Assembly: GCA_026770585.1 (NCBI GenBank)
Contig: MU646305.1
Location: forward strand, 940,678-951,852
DNA: 11,175 nt
Direction: 5' to 3'
Source: Baffinella frigidus
Taxonomy: Eukaryota > Cryptophyceae > Cryptomonadales > Baffinellaceae
A program made the position numbers and the translations under genes. Of this stretch, positions 1 to 6,310 are shown in pieces. The notes below the pieces were generated by a model. That model was not told the DNA's origin, ran no database searches, and saw nothing but the letters and a program-made list of their open reading frames with translations. The first letter of the stretch is position 1. Every line of letters starts with the position of its first letter.

Positions 1-175
1 GTGGGGTGTGGGGTTTGGGGTTTGGGGTTTGGGGGTTGGGGGTTGGGATGTAGGGTTCGAGGCGTAGGGTGAAGGGTGTAGAGTGTAGGGTGTAGGGTGT
101 AGGGTATAGGGTGTAGGGTTTAGGGTTCAGGTTGAGGGTTTACCAGTAGGGTGTAGGGGTTTAGGGGTTGAGGGT
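1..175. repeat. Degenerate G-rich telomere-like tract, left end
   Basis: The strand shown is a run of variant repeats: GGGGTTT units first, then GGGGGTT, then GTGTAGGG and TTTAGGG units. These are variants of the TTTAGGG telomere repeat of plants and many algae. A true left chromosome end would read C-rich on this strand, so the tract points into the window and is interstitial or marks an assembly break. The first ~45 bases match the reverse complement of the last ~50 bases of the window. Confidence 0.85.
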
Positions 176-621
176 TTAGACAAACACGAAAAATAACAAG
201 GTGTCGTAAAATCAACTGGGCGTAACACTCGGGCCCCTACACCCACCCGCTTGGCAGGGAACGAGCACACTCCACCCTAGAGTTTACGCGGAGCAATCGT
301 AAACAGCAATGGCTCTAGTAGAGTCCCTATCAGGGACTTTCGATCCACTTTTGGCGTGTATTCCCCCAGAAATCCGAGAAATTGACTTTTGCGATTGCTC
401 CTGGTCTGATCGTGGGTGGATCCAGGTTCCAGGGCCGTGGAAACTCAATAGAATCACTCGAGCCAAATGGGGGCCTTTTTATAAAACCTACAAGTGGCTG
501 TGTAATACCACTTTTAGAGAATTTGTGGGGGGGTTGGGCACGTTGCACACATAATTCATGAAAATCCTGGACACGAGTGTGGCATTTGAGAAAAGGTCAC
601 TGTCTAGTGGAACCAGCCAGC
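176..621. other. Gene-free stretch
   Basis: No coding region is supported; the open frames here are short, overlap on both strands and show no domain. One short inverted repeat is visible, GGAGCAATCG at 291-300 against CGATTGCTCC at 391-400. The block CGGGCCCCTACACCC near 230 resembles the palindrome at 11110-11130. Nothing else is recognised. Confidence 0.5.
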
Positions 622-785
622 ACCACACAGCGGGCTACCAAGGGATTTTCGGGGCACTCAGTGCCAGAGTTTCCGTTACCTTATCCGTAGGAACCCCCCT
701 ATGTCCCTACGGGTTGCCTACCGTAGGGTCCTAGGCCTTATCGCTTAGGGGTTATCCAAAATCCCGTCGAAGTCCGCTGTGTGGT
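622..785. repeat. Foldback element with palindromic interior
   Basis: The outer arms are imperfect inverted repeats: ACCACACAGCGG at 622-633 pairs with CCGCTGTGTGGT at 774-785, and GGGATTTT at 643-650 pairs with CAAAATCCC near 757-765. The interior at 667-746 contains GCCTACCGTAGGG. It is present again, inverted, at 2776-2857, and related sequence occurs in the foldback at 10354-10533. No transposase is encoded, so this is either a non-autonomous element or the left terminus of a larger one. Confidence 0.6.
667..746 (+). repeat. Left arm of a ~2.2-kb spaced inverted repeat
   Basis: This ~80-bp segment, from GAGTTTCCGTTACCTTATCC to the end of TTATCGCTTA, is matched in reverse complement by 2776-2857 with few mismatches and small gaps. 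Together they bracket ~2.03 kb of repeat-rich DNA with no recognisable transposase. The pair could be termini of one composite element or two insertions of one family in opposite orientation. Confidence 0.75.
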
Positions 786-1123
786 CAACGCCCTGATCCT
801 GGGGCTGAGGAAGCTCAACAAAAAATCAAAAACGTGTATCTAAAATCATCCTCGGGACAGCTGGGCCCGCCTCGGGGTAGATCGGCCCGCCTCCGGACAG
901 AAACGTGCTGATCCGTTTCCGTAACGAGATCAATAGAGCGACTCTCCCAAGCTGGTTTCCAAGGGTTCCAACCGCGCGTTAATTCCGCTAGCTGTGGACT
1001 TATATGGACGCGACTTGGTGCAAAAAACACCACACAGAGGACTTTACAGCCCCTTTCAAACATTTTTTGCAACCTTTTGTACCAGAGTCGCGCCCAAATA
1101 AGTCCTCTGCTAGCGTGGGCGTT
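786..1123. other. Gene-free stretch
   Basis: No gene, RNA or clear repeat is supported here. Short internal repeats of CGGCCCGCCTC type near 865-895 are visible. Open frames in both directions lack domains and look like chance. Confidence 0.4.
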
Positions 1124-1314
1124 CCACACGAGTATCCAAGAGGGGCCTATTTAAACCAAAAGACGATGTTATATGTAGCATTTGTGAAGTCACTTTGAAT
1201 GCTCTTGGCGCCACTGAAGCCCTGGTTAAAAAGTTACGAGGTTGGAACACCTTATCCTGGTACAAAGTTTTACAACCCCACATGTAAATAGGCCCCTCTA
1301 GCATTCTCGAGTGG
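1124..1314. mobile_element. 191-bp foldback element, CTCGAGTGG family, copy 1
   Basis: The element begins CCACACGAGTATCC and ends TAGCATTCTCGAGTGG. Arms of about 33 bp, including GAGGGGCCTATTTA against TAAATAGGCCCCTC, are inverted repeats of each other. Related termini are at 2315-2350 (one arm) and 4581-4811 (both arms). No protein is encoded. The short length, terminal inverted repeats and multiple copies fit a MITE or foldback element. No target-site duplication could be fixed with confidence. Confidence 0.7.
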
Positions 1315-1423
1315 TTCGGCATTATTCCCACGGGCGAGACCGAGCGTCGACGTCGGGAAGACTGTGCGTTAACGTCCTAAGTGCAATAACGTCTCTTTCT
1401 CTTCCGGCAGAAACTTGGTTCGC

Positions 1424-1680
1424 GTGTGTCCCACGTCGTTGCGCTGGATCGTATAGTCCCTTACCGTCTAAAGTCCACTACCGTTGTAAAGCGACTCGAG
1501 GGCGAGACCGAGCGTTAACGTCGGCGCCGCGCGCAATCACCCTTTAAAACACCCAAACTTGCGGCTAAACCCTTTTCAGCAAGCTAAGTCCACCGCCAGA
1601 CCAACGACGAAAGTCCCTCTCTCGCGTCAACTTTCGGCATCAGGGGCGAGACCGAGCGTTGAAGTAGGCGCCGCGATCAC
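1424..1680 (+). repeat. Direct repeat unit A (~255 bp)
   Basis: This unit starts GTGTGTCCCACGTCG and ends in GGCGCCGCGATCAC. It is nearly identical to 1952-2208, with roughly ten differences counted by eye, including GTCTAAAG versus GTCTTAAG. The offset is 528 bp. It is a recent segmental duplication and contains two copies of the GAGACCGAGCG motif. Confidence 0.85.
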
Positions 1681-1684
1681 CCTC

Positions 1685-1747
1685 AACGAAAATTACCACA
1701 CAATTGGGTCTTATTCTTAGTAAAGCATCTGTGTAGTAATTTTCGTT
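1685..1747. mobile_element. MITE, TGTGTAGTAAT family, copy 1
   Basis: A 63-bp foldback. AACGAAAATTACCACACA at the left end pairs with TGTGTAGTAATTTTCGTT at the right end, with one mismatch. The loop contains TTATTCTTAGTAAAGCAT, which is shared in altered form with copies at 3563-3628 (inverted) and 3984-4050. Size and structure fit a miniature inverted-repeat element with no coding capacity. Confidence 0.8.
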
Positions 1748-1822
1748 GCTGAAAAGTCGTGTTTTCAATCGTTTCCGGAGTTGAGACCGAGCGTTGACTT
1801 TGGAAAACCAGTGCCTTGCCGG

Positions 1823-1866
1823 GGAATTGACTTTTGGCGACCCCTTCGAAGACTCTGGCGTGGTTG
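1823..1866 (+). repeat. 44-bp segment with inverted copy beside a second MITE
   Basis: The segment starts GGAATTGACTTTTGGCGACC and runs through TCTGGCGTGGTTGA. It is repeated in reverse complement at 3688-3731 with a few changes. Both copies lie near a TGTGTAGTAAT-family MITE, so the MITE and this flank may have moved or been copied together. The opening GGAATTGACTT also starts hairpins at 5786 and 7386. Confidence 0.7.
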
Positions 1867-1951
1867 ACGTCAACTCCTCGTCTGATCTCCAACTTGTGGA
1901 GTGCAAACGACCAGTCAACGCGAGTCAGGCAGAGCTAGACCGAGCGTTGAC

Positions 1952-2208
1952 GTGTGTCCCACGTCGTTGCGCTGGATCGTATAGTCCCTTACCGTCTTAA
2001 GTCCACTACCGTTGTAAAGCGACTCAAGGGCGAGACCGAGCGTTCACGTCGGCGCCGCGCGCAATCACCCTTTAAAACACCCAAACTTGCGGCTAAACCC
2101 TTTTCAGCAAGCTAAGTCCACCGCCAGACCAACGACGTAAGTCCCTCTCTCGCGTCGACTTTCGGCATCAGGGGCGAGACCGAGCGTTGACGTCGGCGCC
2201 GCGCGCGA
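1952..2208 (+). repeat. Direct repeat unit B (~255 bp)
   Basis: Second copy of the unit at 1424-1680. It keeps the longer ending GGCGCCGCGCGCGATCAG, where unit A lacks a few bases. Between the two units lie the MITE at 1685-1747 and the segment at 1823-1866, so those sequences are younger than, or unique to, one side of the duplication. Confidence 0.85.
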
Positions 2209-2314
2209 TCAGTACCCGCGCGGCCGCGATGTGTCCGTTGTTCACCGCGCCTGCCACCAATCGATCGAATGACAAATGAAATAATACTCAACGGATATCA
2301 GAAATCTGGCTAGA

Positions 2315-2350
2315 CCACATGAGAATGCTGGAGGGGCGTATTTAAACCCG
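2315..2350 (-). mobile_element. Single arm of the CTCGAGTGG foldback family
   Basis: CCACATGAGAATGCTGGAGG followed by GGCGTATTTAAACC matches the left arm of the element at 1124-1314. No matching right arm is seen within the next few hundred bases. It is a solo or truncated terminus, followed directly by unrelated sequence of the NotI-site repeat family. Confidence 0.6.
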
Positions 2351-2390
2351 ATGTGCTTTTAAAAGTGGGCATTTGTGTAGTACCAGGCGC

Positions 2391-2519
2391 GGTGAACCAT
2401 GGGGATTTAATTCCCGACATTCGTTATTTGTTATATAAATTTCTGATATCCATTGAGCATTGATTAATTTGCCATTCCATCATGACAGATCCTCGCGGCC
2501 GCGATGTGCCCGTTGTTCA
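2391..2519 (+). repeat. NotI-site repeat family, copy 1
   Basis: A ~130-bp segment, starting at GGTGAACCA and including TTTCTGATATCCATTGAGC, CATTCCATCATG and GCGGCCGCG, ends in GTTGTTCACC. It is repeated at 2895-3025. The AT-rich centre with GC-rich ends is noncoding. Part of it is inverted at 2522-2580, giving a foldback. Confidence 0.75.
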
Positions 2520-2580
2520 CCACAAATGAAATAACACTTAACGGATATCAGAAATTTATATGATAATTAAGGAACATCGG
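2405..2580. repeat. AT-rich foldback within the NotI-site family
   Basis: The left arm at about 2410-2470, including ATTCCCGACATTCGTTATTT and TTTCTGATATCCATTGAGC, pairs imperfectly with the right arm at 2522-2580, including GGATATCAGAAATTTATAT and CATCGGGAATG. Another right-arm-like copy, ACGGATATCAGAAAT, lies at 2291-2305. No TSD or transposase is seen. Confidence 0.65.
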
Positions 2581-2611
2581 GAATGTTTTGGATGCCCGGA
2601 AGATCACGGTG
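2576..2611 (+). repeat. Repeat with TTTTGGATGCCCGGAAGATC
   Basis: A ~35-bp block reading TCGGGAATGTTTTGGATGCC and onward through GATCACGGTG recurs at 3222-3258 with a few changes. Each copy sits at the inner edge of a NotI-family foldback, next to a GTTGCTCACCGCGCCTGCC-type motif or its derivative. Confidence 0.65.
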
Positions 2612-2775
2612 CCGTTGCTCACCGCGCCTGCCATAACCCGGGGGGGAACGAGGTTTACAAAATGGTCAAACACGACCGCTGTACGCCAGGTGGACAGGTG
2701 GGACGAGACGTGAAGACTCTAGCAGCTCAGAATCACACAGAGGGTGGGTGGAGAAAGTACATCTCGTCCCGTAAG

Positions 2776-2857
2776 TAAGCGATAAGACATACAACCCTAC
2801 GGTAGGCAATCGCGTAGGGGCATAGGGGGGTTCCTACGGACAAGGTAACGGAAACTC
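2776..2857 (-). repeat. Right arm of the ~2.2-kb spaced inverted repeat
   Basis: Reverse-complement partner of 667-746, starting TAAGCGATAAG and ending GGTAACGGAAACTC. It keeps CCCTACGGTAGGCAA and the GGGGGGTTCCTACGGA block. Differences cluster in the middle of the arm. Confidence 0.75.
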
Positions 2858-2894
2858 GGCCCGAATCGGGACATGTCCGTTGTTCACCGCGCCT

Positions 2895-3025
2895 GGTGAA
2901 CCAGGGGGGGTTTAATCCCCGATATTCATTAATTGTTAGTTAAATTTCTGATAGCCATTGAGCATTGTTTAATTTTTCATTCCATCATGGCAAATCCGCG
3001 CGGCCGCGACGTGCCGGTTGTTGAC
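2895..3025 (+). repeat. NotI-site repeat family, copy 2
   Basis: Second copy of 2391-2519, offset about 504 bp, with ATAGCC in place of ATATCC and GACGTGCCGGTTGTTGACC at its end. The 20-bp motif GTTGTTCACCGCGCCTGCC and close variants occur near 2235, 2511, 2609, 2877, 3017 and 3123, with inverted versions near 2382 and 3313. It is probably the conserved terminus of this family. Confidence 0.7.
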
Positions 3026-3048
3026 CCCGCCTGTCAGGAATGTTTGGC

Positions 3049-3112
3049 ATTCTGGCTCGTCCTAAACTGGCTCGTCCTTTAGGACGAGCCAGAATGAAAC
3101 TCAGGCAGAGCT
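3049..3112. mobile_element. Foldback, GGCTCGTCCT family, copy 1
   Basis: CATTCTGGCTCGTCCT at the left pairs with AGGACGAGCCAGAATG at the right. An extra GGCTCGTCC copy sits between them, and the right arm is followed by AACTCAGGCAGAGCTAGA. A larger relative with the same arms and tail is at 7468-7630 in the transporter intron. The tail AGGCAGAGCTAGA also appears alone at about 1926-1938. Confidence 0.7.
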
Positions 3113-3265
3113 AGAAATTGCCCGTTGTCCACCGCGCCTGCCGGTGAACAACGAGTTGATCCAACGGCACATTAAATAATGCATAATGGATACGAGAAAT
3201 AAATATAATAATCAACGAATGGCGGGAACGCTTTGGATGCCCAGAAGATCACGGTGGTGCCCTGG

Positions 3266-3404
3266 TCGGATAGCGAGGGGGCAAACGGAACGGGTACGAA
3301 TTGAAAATGTGCACCAGGCGCGTCAAATTTGTGGGCGCCAGCCCTCTCATTTGGAAGGCTGGCAAGAAAATGCCCGATCCGTTTGCGCCCTCGCTATCCG
3401 AGCA
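3266..3404. repeat. Nested foldback
   Basis: TCGGATAGCGAGGGGGCAAA with CGGAACGGG at 3267-3296 is inverted at 3376-3403 as CCCGATCCGTTTGCGCCCTC plus GCTATCCGA. Inside lies a second hairpin, GCCAGCC and GGCTGGC around CTCTCATTTGGAA. An open frame spanning this region is not credited as a gene, because the symmetry explains the sequence and no domain is visible. Confidence 0.7.
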
Positions 3405-3523
3405 TGGCTCTTCCGGTCAACGCGCGGTCCTACTGTATGCCCCACCCAAAAGGGTTATGGTGTTTGGGCTGGACGCCCCGCCCCCCCGGCCCTGGAGCGT
3501 TTTTGCTGCCCTGGTGTTGCAGA

Positions 3524-3667
3524 GCTTATCCGGGGAAACCTATTTTTCTTTCATTTGATGGCAACGAAAATTACTACACAAATGCTTTAATATTACTAAT
3601 AAAAACGAATTGTGTAGTAATTTTTGTTGCCATCAAATGAAAGAAAAATAGGTTTCCCCGGATAAGA
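3524..3667. mobile_element. Long-arm foldback carrying MITE copy 2
   Basis: Nearly perfect inverted arms of about 58 bp. The left arm starts CTTATCCGGGGAAACC and the right arm ends GGTTTCCCCGGATAAG. The loop is ~24 bp. The inner core, 3563-3628, belongs to the TGTGTAGTAAT MITE family and is inverted relative to copies 1 and 3. Outside that core, the arms continue through TTTTTCTTTCATTTGATGGC. Arm identity this high suggests recent formation or ongoing gene conversion. Confidence 0.85.
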
Positions 3668-3687
3668 GCAGCGTCGAGCCTTGCGAC

Positions 3688-3731
3688 TCACCACGCCAGA
3701 TTCTCGAAAGGGGTCGCCAAAAGTCAATTCT
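3688..3731 (-). repeat. Inverted copy of the 1823-1866 segment
   Basis: The reverse complement reads GAATTGACTTTTGGCGACCC and onward to TCTGGCGTGGTGA, matching 1823-1866 with small changes. It lies 21 bp outside the right arm of the foldback at 3524-3667. Confidence 0.7.
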
Positions 3732-3953
3732 GCGGAATGAAGAAGGGGGGATGGTTTACTTTTGGGATAGTTGACCGCCAAAACCGGCGTTCCCAAAGGG
3801 AGCTACCCCCTCCAGCAGTCTGGCGTGGGTGCGACGGATGCCAGGGATTCAGGTTCCGCACAGGAGTCAGATCGCACAAGGGGGTCAGATTCCACAAGGG
3901 AGGCACATCGCACACGAGCGTCAGATCACACACACGAGAGTCAGATCTCAGAG
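3732..3953 (+). repeat. Gene-free stretch with imperfect GTCAGATC tandem units
   Basis: From about 3865 to 3950 five loose units of about 19-22 bp built on GTCAGATCGCACAAGGG follow one another: three begin GTCAGATC, one GTCAGATT and one is altered to GGCACATC. The remainder, 3732-3864, shows nothing recognisable. The open frames crossing it have no domain and are judged noncoding. Confidence 0.6.
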
Positions 3954-4083
3954 GAAACCGGTTTTAATTTAAAACTTGCTGGTAATGAAATTTACTACAC
4001 GCAATGAGTTTTACTAGTAATATTAAAGCATTCGTGTAGTAAATTTCATTGAATCCATTGGTTTTAAATTAAAACCGTTTCCC
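3954..4083. mobile_element. Foldback carrying MITE copy 3
   Basis: The core at 3984-4050 has AATGAAATTTACTACAC inverted at the right as GTGTAGTAAATTTCATT. Its loop, TTACTAGTAATATTAAAGCA, matches the loop of copy 2 in reverse complement. Outside the core a second palindromic layer, CCGGTTTTAATTTAAAAC against GGTTTTAAATTAAAACCG, extends the arms, as in copy 2. Noncoding. Confidence 0.8.
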
Positions 4084-4228
4084 TATGAGATCGCACCCTC
4101 CAGGATTCGGACCATACCGTAGAGACTGAAGAACGCGAGAATTCAGGGAAAAGGGGGAAGCGGGTGTCCTCCCATGCTGCGATCCATGATGCTTAGGGTT
4201 GACAAGACCTTAATCTTGAAGGAAGGAA

Positions 4229-4305
4229 AATGTATATATATATATATATATAAATATATATATATAAATATATATATATACACATGTATACATATATGTA
4301 TGTAT
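4229..4305. repeat. AT microsatellite
   Basis: A run of (TA)n with occasional AAATA interruptions, grading into CACATGTATACATATATGTA. Apparent isoleucine/tyrosine-rich peptides on the minus strand are translation of this repeat and not a protein. Confidence 0.95.
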
Positions 4306-4580
4306 CCTCCACGATCCAACCCTGTCCCGATCCAAATCTGATATTCCAAACCTAATCCGCGATCCAACCCTCGCGCGGTCGACGTGCCGGGTCATTTCAT
4401 ACAAAACCTGGCTCAAAACAAAACATGGGTTTGTGCTACTTGAGGATGGTATTGGTCACGTATTGGTCATCCTAGGCGTAACTTCAAAATAGCACATACA
4501 TCCCCTCTATGACAGCACAAAATGTTTCAAATTGAACCGGTTTTCACATTAGACCTCCCCCATCCGCTGCTCCCCTCGAT
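4306..4580. other. Gene-free stretch with GATCCAA and TTGGTCACGT repeats
   Basis: CGATCCAA(C/A) recurs three times between 4312 and 4367. TATTGGTCACGTATTGGTCA near 4451-4470 is a short direct repeat, and its TTGGTCACGT word reappears as the arm of the palindrome at 4671-4712. GTGCTA and TAGCAC at 4432 and 4491 enclose it loosely. No gene seen. Confidence 0.45.
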
Positions 4581-4811
4581 CCACTCGAGGCCAGAAAAGG
4601 GACTGTTTGAAACCAGGGGTTCTTGTACCAGTGGGGCGGTGTGTAGTAATTTCAAAACAAATAGCCGCGTTTGGTCACGTTACAGCGGGATATCCCGCAG
4701 TAACGTGACCAATGTATATATAACCCGAGATACGTGACCAAGCCTGCCCGTGACTGGTACTAAATGTAACAACCCCACATTTAAAATGGTCCCACTTCCA
4801 GCCTCGAGTGG
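4581..4811. mobile_element. Foldback element, CTCGAGTGG family, copy 2
   Basis: Begins CCACTCGAGGCC and ends GCCTCGAGTGG. The arms diverge more than in copy 1 but keep register for about 50 bp, ending at GTACCAGT against ACTGGTAC. The right arm shares ACAACCCCACATTTAAAA with 1272-1290. The near-perfect palindrome at 4671-4712 lies in its loop. No coding capacity. Confidence 0.7.
4671..4712. repeat. 42-bp near-perfect palindrome
   Basis: TTGGTCACGTTACAGCGGGA is followed directly by its reverse complement around the central GATATC. The only mismatch is the symmetric A/A pair at the ACAGC/GCAGT step. There is essentially no loop, so it could form a cruciform. It sits inside the foldback at 4581-4811. 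Confidence 0.85.
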
Positions 4812-4914
4812 TCCATGCTGGGTTGATATCAGAATCAGAACCCCGTACTATGTTGAGTTCCCATCCCGTGCTTCGGTATAGAATTTCGCGCTTTTCTTCA
4901 CTATTTCGCTCCCC

Positions 4915-5060
4915 CTACCCACCCTCCCGGTTGGACCAAATCATCGATTTTAGACGTGAGATTCACCCTTGCAGAGACCCCAGATCCGGGGTCTCTGCAA
5001 GGGTGAATCAAGGGTAAATCTACAATCTAAAATCGACGATTTGGTCCAATCGTGAGGGCT
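4915..5060. mobile_element. Nested-palindrome element F1
   Basis: The outer arms are ACCCTCCCGGTTGGACCAAA at 4921 and its inverted match ending TTTGGTCCAATCGTGAGGGC. Both continue inward through ATCGATTTTAGA and TCTAAAATCGA. Inside is a perfect hairpin, 4960-5009, with 22-bp arms and loop AGATCC. The inner core GCAGAGACCCCAGATC is shared with element F2 at 6953-6980. F1 lies just past the last recognised exon of the minus-strand ankyrin gene, so it may be intronic. Confidence 0.8.
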
Positions 5061-5126
5061 GGTGGTACCCACCGCAAAACCGCTTTGAAGCTGTTGGGGG
5101 GGGCGTTGAAGGGCACATGGCATTAC

Positions 5127-5706
5127 AGTGAAGCGGCGTGTCGCTGGTCACATCCGTTCGGTTCACATCAGCCTGCGCGTCGCACAAAGCCACCACGCAA
5201 TTTGTCTTCCCCCGCCGCGCCGCTTCGTGCAAGGCACTTCCTCGCAAGAACCCCCCATCGTCCATCGCCAGACCACCCTCCTCCACTAGCCGCCGGACCT
5301 CCGCCTGGGGGACACAGCTCAGCTCAGAGGCAAGAGAGGTTAATTTTTCTATACATCAGGCGAGTCGTGTCTCGCGTCAGGGCAGGTCTCAGCTCAGGCA
5401 AGGGGGTTTCTGTTTTCTATCTCAGGCGTGACGTGCCTCGCACCAGGGCAGTGCACCGAGGCAGGTGCAGAAGTGCAGAGGATCGACTTTCGGAGCGCGT
5501 GAGCAGCACGTGCTCCCGGTCGAGCGAAAGTGAGTGAACGGGCGCGCGGGGAGAGGGCGCAGAGAGCGTCGGGTTGCAAGGTGGGCGTGGTCAACCATGA
5601 GCCGAAAGGAACAGGTGGGTGTCAAGGAGGAGCGAGCCGTCAGGTGGCAGACCTCATCTCCCTTGGCAGCCGCACGGGCCAGAGGGCCCATGAAGGCGGT
5701 GTCCAT
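5127..5706 (-). CDS. Ankyrin-repeat protein, 5' exons only
   Basis: Two exons on the minus strand encode the start of an ankyrin-repeat protein, a family of protein-interaction scaffolds. Exon 1 (5706-5653) starts at an ATG and reads MDTAFMGPLARAAAKGDE, ending at a GT donor. Exon 2 (5304-5127) follows a CCCCAG acceptor, starts in the same phase with AEVRRLVEEGG, and contains GSALHEAARRGKTN and ADVNRTDVTSDTPLH. The joined text, PLARAAAKGDE-AEVRRLVEEG, is the classic ankyrin pattern of paired helices followed by a loop. One nearly complete repeat and parts of two others are present. Exon 2 ends at CACT before GTAATG, which is phase 1. The 348-bp intron holds a loose CTCAGGC repeat. No later exon is found; DNA beyond 5060 toward the window start is repeat-filled, so the gene is truncated, or its next intron is very large. 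Partner and cellular role are unknown. Confidence 0.72.
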
Positions 5707-6310
5707 CGCTTCCTCCCCTGCGAACGACCACCACCGAGGTATTCAAAAGTTGTGTCAAGTCAACTTGACCGCCTAAAGTCACCTCGGAATTGACTTTTTT
5801 AGGAACCGGTTTCTTAAGTGGTCAATTCCACCAAGCGGCTAGGCGCTGGTCAGCGAGCACAACTGGCGCTCTTCCGCCCTCCTATCAGCCACCGAACGTT
5901 GTCCCGTGCGTACGCATCGCAGCGCTCGCCGCCTGCGCTTGGTGTGCTTGCTTCTTTTACGCCAGGTGTGATCAAGGGAATTCAACTAGTCCAACGACGG
6001 CGCCGGTTCGTGGGGCAAGGGGCGGGGGGAGAGGCTCGGAGCGAGACGGGGATTCATGCAACAAGTGTAAGGCAGGACGCCGAATTTTCTGGCTGCTGAC
6101 AGCAGCACCACCCGGCTGCCCCGGCTCTGCAGGTGCCCCCACACCATGCTCGCCACTCGCGCTGTTGCAACACTCCACTCTTGACCACTCGAAAAACGTC
6201 CGGGTCTGAACGCGAACGCCTGACGCAGGTTGCAGAGAGCAGGTCCGAAGAGCGGGCGCGCTTCGACCAGGTAGCGGCCGCGCAGGGCGCGGCGCACGGC
6301 GACGGACACG
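5707..6310. promoter_or_regulatory. Divergent intergenic region, probable bidirectional promoter
   Basis: This 604-bp GC-rich interval separates the ankyrin gene start (minus strand, 5706) from the transporter start (plus strand, 6311). No TATA box is evident. It contains nested palindromes at 5735-5829 and many CG dinucleotides, especially from 5990 onward. Untranslated leader exons could also lie here, for example after TCTGCAG at 6125-6131. Open frames on both strands are explained by the GC bias and carry no domain. Confidence 0.45.
5735..5829. repeat. Cluster of nested hairpins in the divergent promoter
   Basis: CCGAGGT at 5735 pairs with ACCTCGG at 5781, enclosing the tight palindrome GTCAAGTCAACTTGAC at 5754-5769. 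Overlapping it, GGAATTGAC at 5786 pairs with GTCAATTCC at 5821, enclosing AGGAACCGGTTTCT. The GGAATTGACTT opening is shared with repeats at 1823 and 7386. These look like small foldback insertions and could also serve as paired protein-binding sites. Confidence 0.65.

Larger units (their letters stand above)
1336..2208 (+). repeat. Seven-copy GAGACCGAGCGTT motif region
   Basis: The motif GAGACCGAGCGTTGACGTCG recurs with small changes at 1336, 1504, 1648, 1783, 1936, 2032 and 2176. Four copies continue into GGCGCCGCG and a purine-poor GATCACCC or AATCACCC tail. Spacings run from 96 to 168 bp, so this is an interspersed motif and not a simple tandem array. Some copies come from the 528-bp-offset duplication described separately, but copies at 1336, 1783 and 1936 do not. 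No protein-coding gene is supported inside. Confidence 0.8.

Noticed and set aside
667-2857. Autonomous DNA transposon with a decayed transposase between the inverted repeats
   Set aside because: No frame in the interval shows a transposase-like stretch or catalytic motif; the interior is made of other repeats.
3186-3640. Long overlapping open frames on the plus strand, up to 134 codons
   Set aside because: All three plus frames are open here because of GC-rich, symmetric foldback sequence; no domain, no splice-consistent continuation.
4143-4416. Possible small membrane protein rich in I/Y on the minus strand
   Set aside because: Entirely produced by the AT microsatellite.
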